Shown here: piece by piece, positions 63,801 to 64,000 of the stretch
Layout: each line of letters begins with the position of its first letter
Numbering within the stretch: position 1 is the stretch's first letter
Source of the DNA: Maribacter antarcticus DSM 21422
GTDB taxonomy: Bacteria; Bacteroidota; Bacteroidia; Flavobacteriales; Flavobacteriaceae
DNA: 64,000 nt
Direction of reading: 5' to 3'
NCBI RefSeq assembly: GCF_000621125.1
Contig: NZ_JHZC01000006.1
Location: 124,001 to 188,000, forward strand
Made by a program: the position numbers and the translations under genes
The notes under the pieces: generated by a model
The model's database searches: none
The model's input: the letters and a program-made list of their open reading frames with translations, nothing else
What the model was told of the DNA's origin: nothing

Positions 63801-64000
63801 CTTCCTTTTTAAAACTCCGCGAAGTTAAAATCGGGTATAACATTCCTCAGAAAGCATTAAAAAACACCTTTATACAGTCCATAAGCCTCTCCTTAGTGGG
63901 TAGAAACTTAGCGCTATGGACCGAGAATCCACATTTTGACCCAGAGACCATTTCTTTCAACGGTGGTACAATTGTACCCGGAGTCGAAGATATGGCCTTG
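60860..64000 (+). CDS. SusC/RagA-type TonB-dependent outer-membrane receptor, truncated by the window edge
   Basis: From ATG 60860 an uninterrupted frame of 1047 codons reaches the right edge. It has a signal peptide (KKTLFLILFAVLANTSGYAQ) and a carboxypeptidase-like regulatory domain (GTVLDELDTPLAGASVVIQG). The SusC plug follows, with EEVVVTALGIKK as TonB box region, LAGRAAGVQITG, LITIRGEGSLIPGNNSPLFV and LKGPNATALYGSRGLNGVVL. The barrel strands follow. The C-terminus is not visible. A SusD partner would be expected to the right. Location next to phosphonate genes suggests import of a phosphonate-bearing oligomer or small compound; this is context-based. Confidence 0.92.
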   Translation, partial: MKKTLFLILFAVLANTSGYAQTQFTGTVLDELDTPLAGASVVIQGSSSGVATDFDGNFEIDLSNGNENLIISYIGYVSQEFNTSGKSTAVITLEPDAENLEEVVVTALGIKKKKKRLGYAVQEIQNEDLVTARETNITNSLAGRAAGVQITGGSSGVGSTSLITIRGEGSLIPGNNSPLFVVDGIPISNRTTSNRSEGNLEIDFGNGAQDINPDDVESISILKGPNATALYGSRGLNGVVLVTTKSGKGSKGLGISFTQNITFENALRIPKYQNQYGQGAGGEFSFGDGFGAGTNDNIDESWGPRMDGRLIAQHNSPTSSGLRAGDFALRPRNADGTFADTIEPTPWVANPNNIEDFFETGTTNTTNLSLTGGNQFGNFRLSLTNLDSEGILPNMDYQRKTYALSGAYNLKPWLKVSSSINYVNSGSNNRPNNSYGTENIMYLWVWFGRQIDMNSLQDYWQPGLEGRQQFNYNYNWHDNPYFTLNENTNGFSKDRVFGNARLDIDITKNLALMFRTGLDYFGELRTGRRAYSTQRFARGQYREDDIFFKEQNTDFLLQYNKDVNDDFNMGLSFGGNIREEENRFKRISANSLSIPGIYNFANSAEPLSKTQFNDMRKVNSLYAFANFSYKDYLFLDVTGRNDWSSTLPIDNNSYFYPSVGLSAILSDMFTLPKAVSFFKLRGGWASVGNDTDPYALRNTFSFNEPFGNSQRVSASDILRNEELLPEQATSLEIGADLRLFNNRLGLDVSWYDATTKNQILTLPVTNTSGFSSRIINAGEIQNTGVEVVLNATPVQTENFRWTTTANFTRARGKVKSLTEGLDTYEISNNYLSVQAKVGGRMGDVYGTGLVTVDDPNSEFFGQEVHNEDGYSLRDPNLKLLGNYNPDFTLGLQNTFTYKGFNLGVLFDWRQGGVIMSRTVLIGGTSGMMDFTAVGREEGIISEGVIQNADESYRPNDVRLSGRDYYWWRYNRGNEEIGMFDASFLKLREVKIGYNIPQKALKNTFIQSISLSLVGRNLALWTENPHFDPETISFNGGTIVPGVEDMAL

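Overview
The window looks like chromosome of a marine-type member of the Flavobacteriaceae (Bacteroidota). The reasons are its AT-rich, A/T-ending codon use, a SusC-type TonB receptor, a type IX secretion sorting domain, several LytTR regulators, free-standing Hpt and receiver proteins, DUF5690, DUF5686 and DUF983 proteins, and a YaiO-like TPR/beta-barrel protein. The genus cannot be fixed by eye. I recognised no rRNA, tRNA, CRISPR array or replication origin.

Layout. (1) 0-2.3 kb: the left-edge fragment of a membrane-anchored AraC-type regulator, then a decayed IS3-family element. (2) 2.5-10.5 kb: a signalling block made of a single-domain receiver, a four-PAS/GAF histidine kinase, an orphan Hpt protein and a LytTR response regulator, followed by a 1055-residue secreted protein with an ice-binding-type DUF3494 domain and a T9SS tail. 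(3) 10.5-11.8 kb: an IS256 relic cut by a degenerate IS3 element. (4) 12-28 kb: a putative exopolysaccharide locus. It has a TPR/outer-membrane barrel protein, flippase, GT4 glycosyltransferase, membrane-anchored clan GH-A-like glycosidase, secreted accessory protein, large GT-C-like membrane protein, a response regulator fused to a GT2 glycosyltransferase, and two kinases. I regard this signalling-coupled polysaccharide locus as the most interesting system here.

(5) 28-44 kb: an accessory zone full of insertion-sequence relics. It holds four IS110-family copies plus a stray end, two IS3-type pieces, a cut tyrosine recombinase and broken genes (serine hydrolase, FAD oxidoreductase, a hybrid two-component sensor). 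Among these are intact genes: nitrilase-family amidase, DUF983, AraC regulator, and an OYE / OsmC / alcohol dehydrogenase operon with a Crp-Fnr regulator and a consensus FNR-type operator. Three IS110 copies keep a conserved structured leader that may be a bridge RNA. Palindromic intergenic repeats lie between many genes.

(6) 44-56.6 kb: DoxX plus an intradiol-dioxygenase-like lipoprotein, a membrane LytTR regulator, a half-size DUF5686 barrel divergent from a LytS/LytT pair, a GlxA-like regulator with two secreted enzymes sharing a small Cys-rich module, and a beta-lactamase-family hydrolase with a membrane XRE regulator. (7) 56.9-64 kb: a likely organophosphonate-use locus, with a DUF5690 transporter, an HpnW-like FAD oxidoreductase, a phosphonatase-like HAD hydrolase, a convergent XRE-cupin regulator and, running off the right edge, a SusC-type receptor that may import the substrate.
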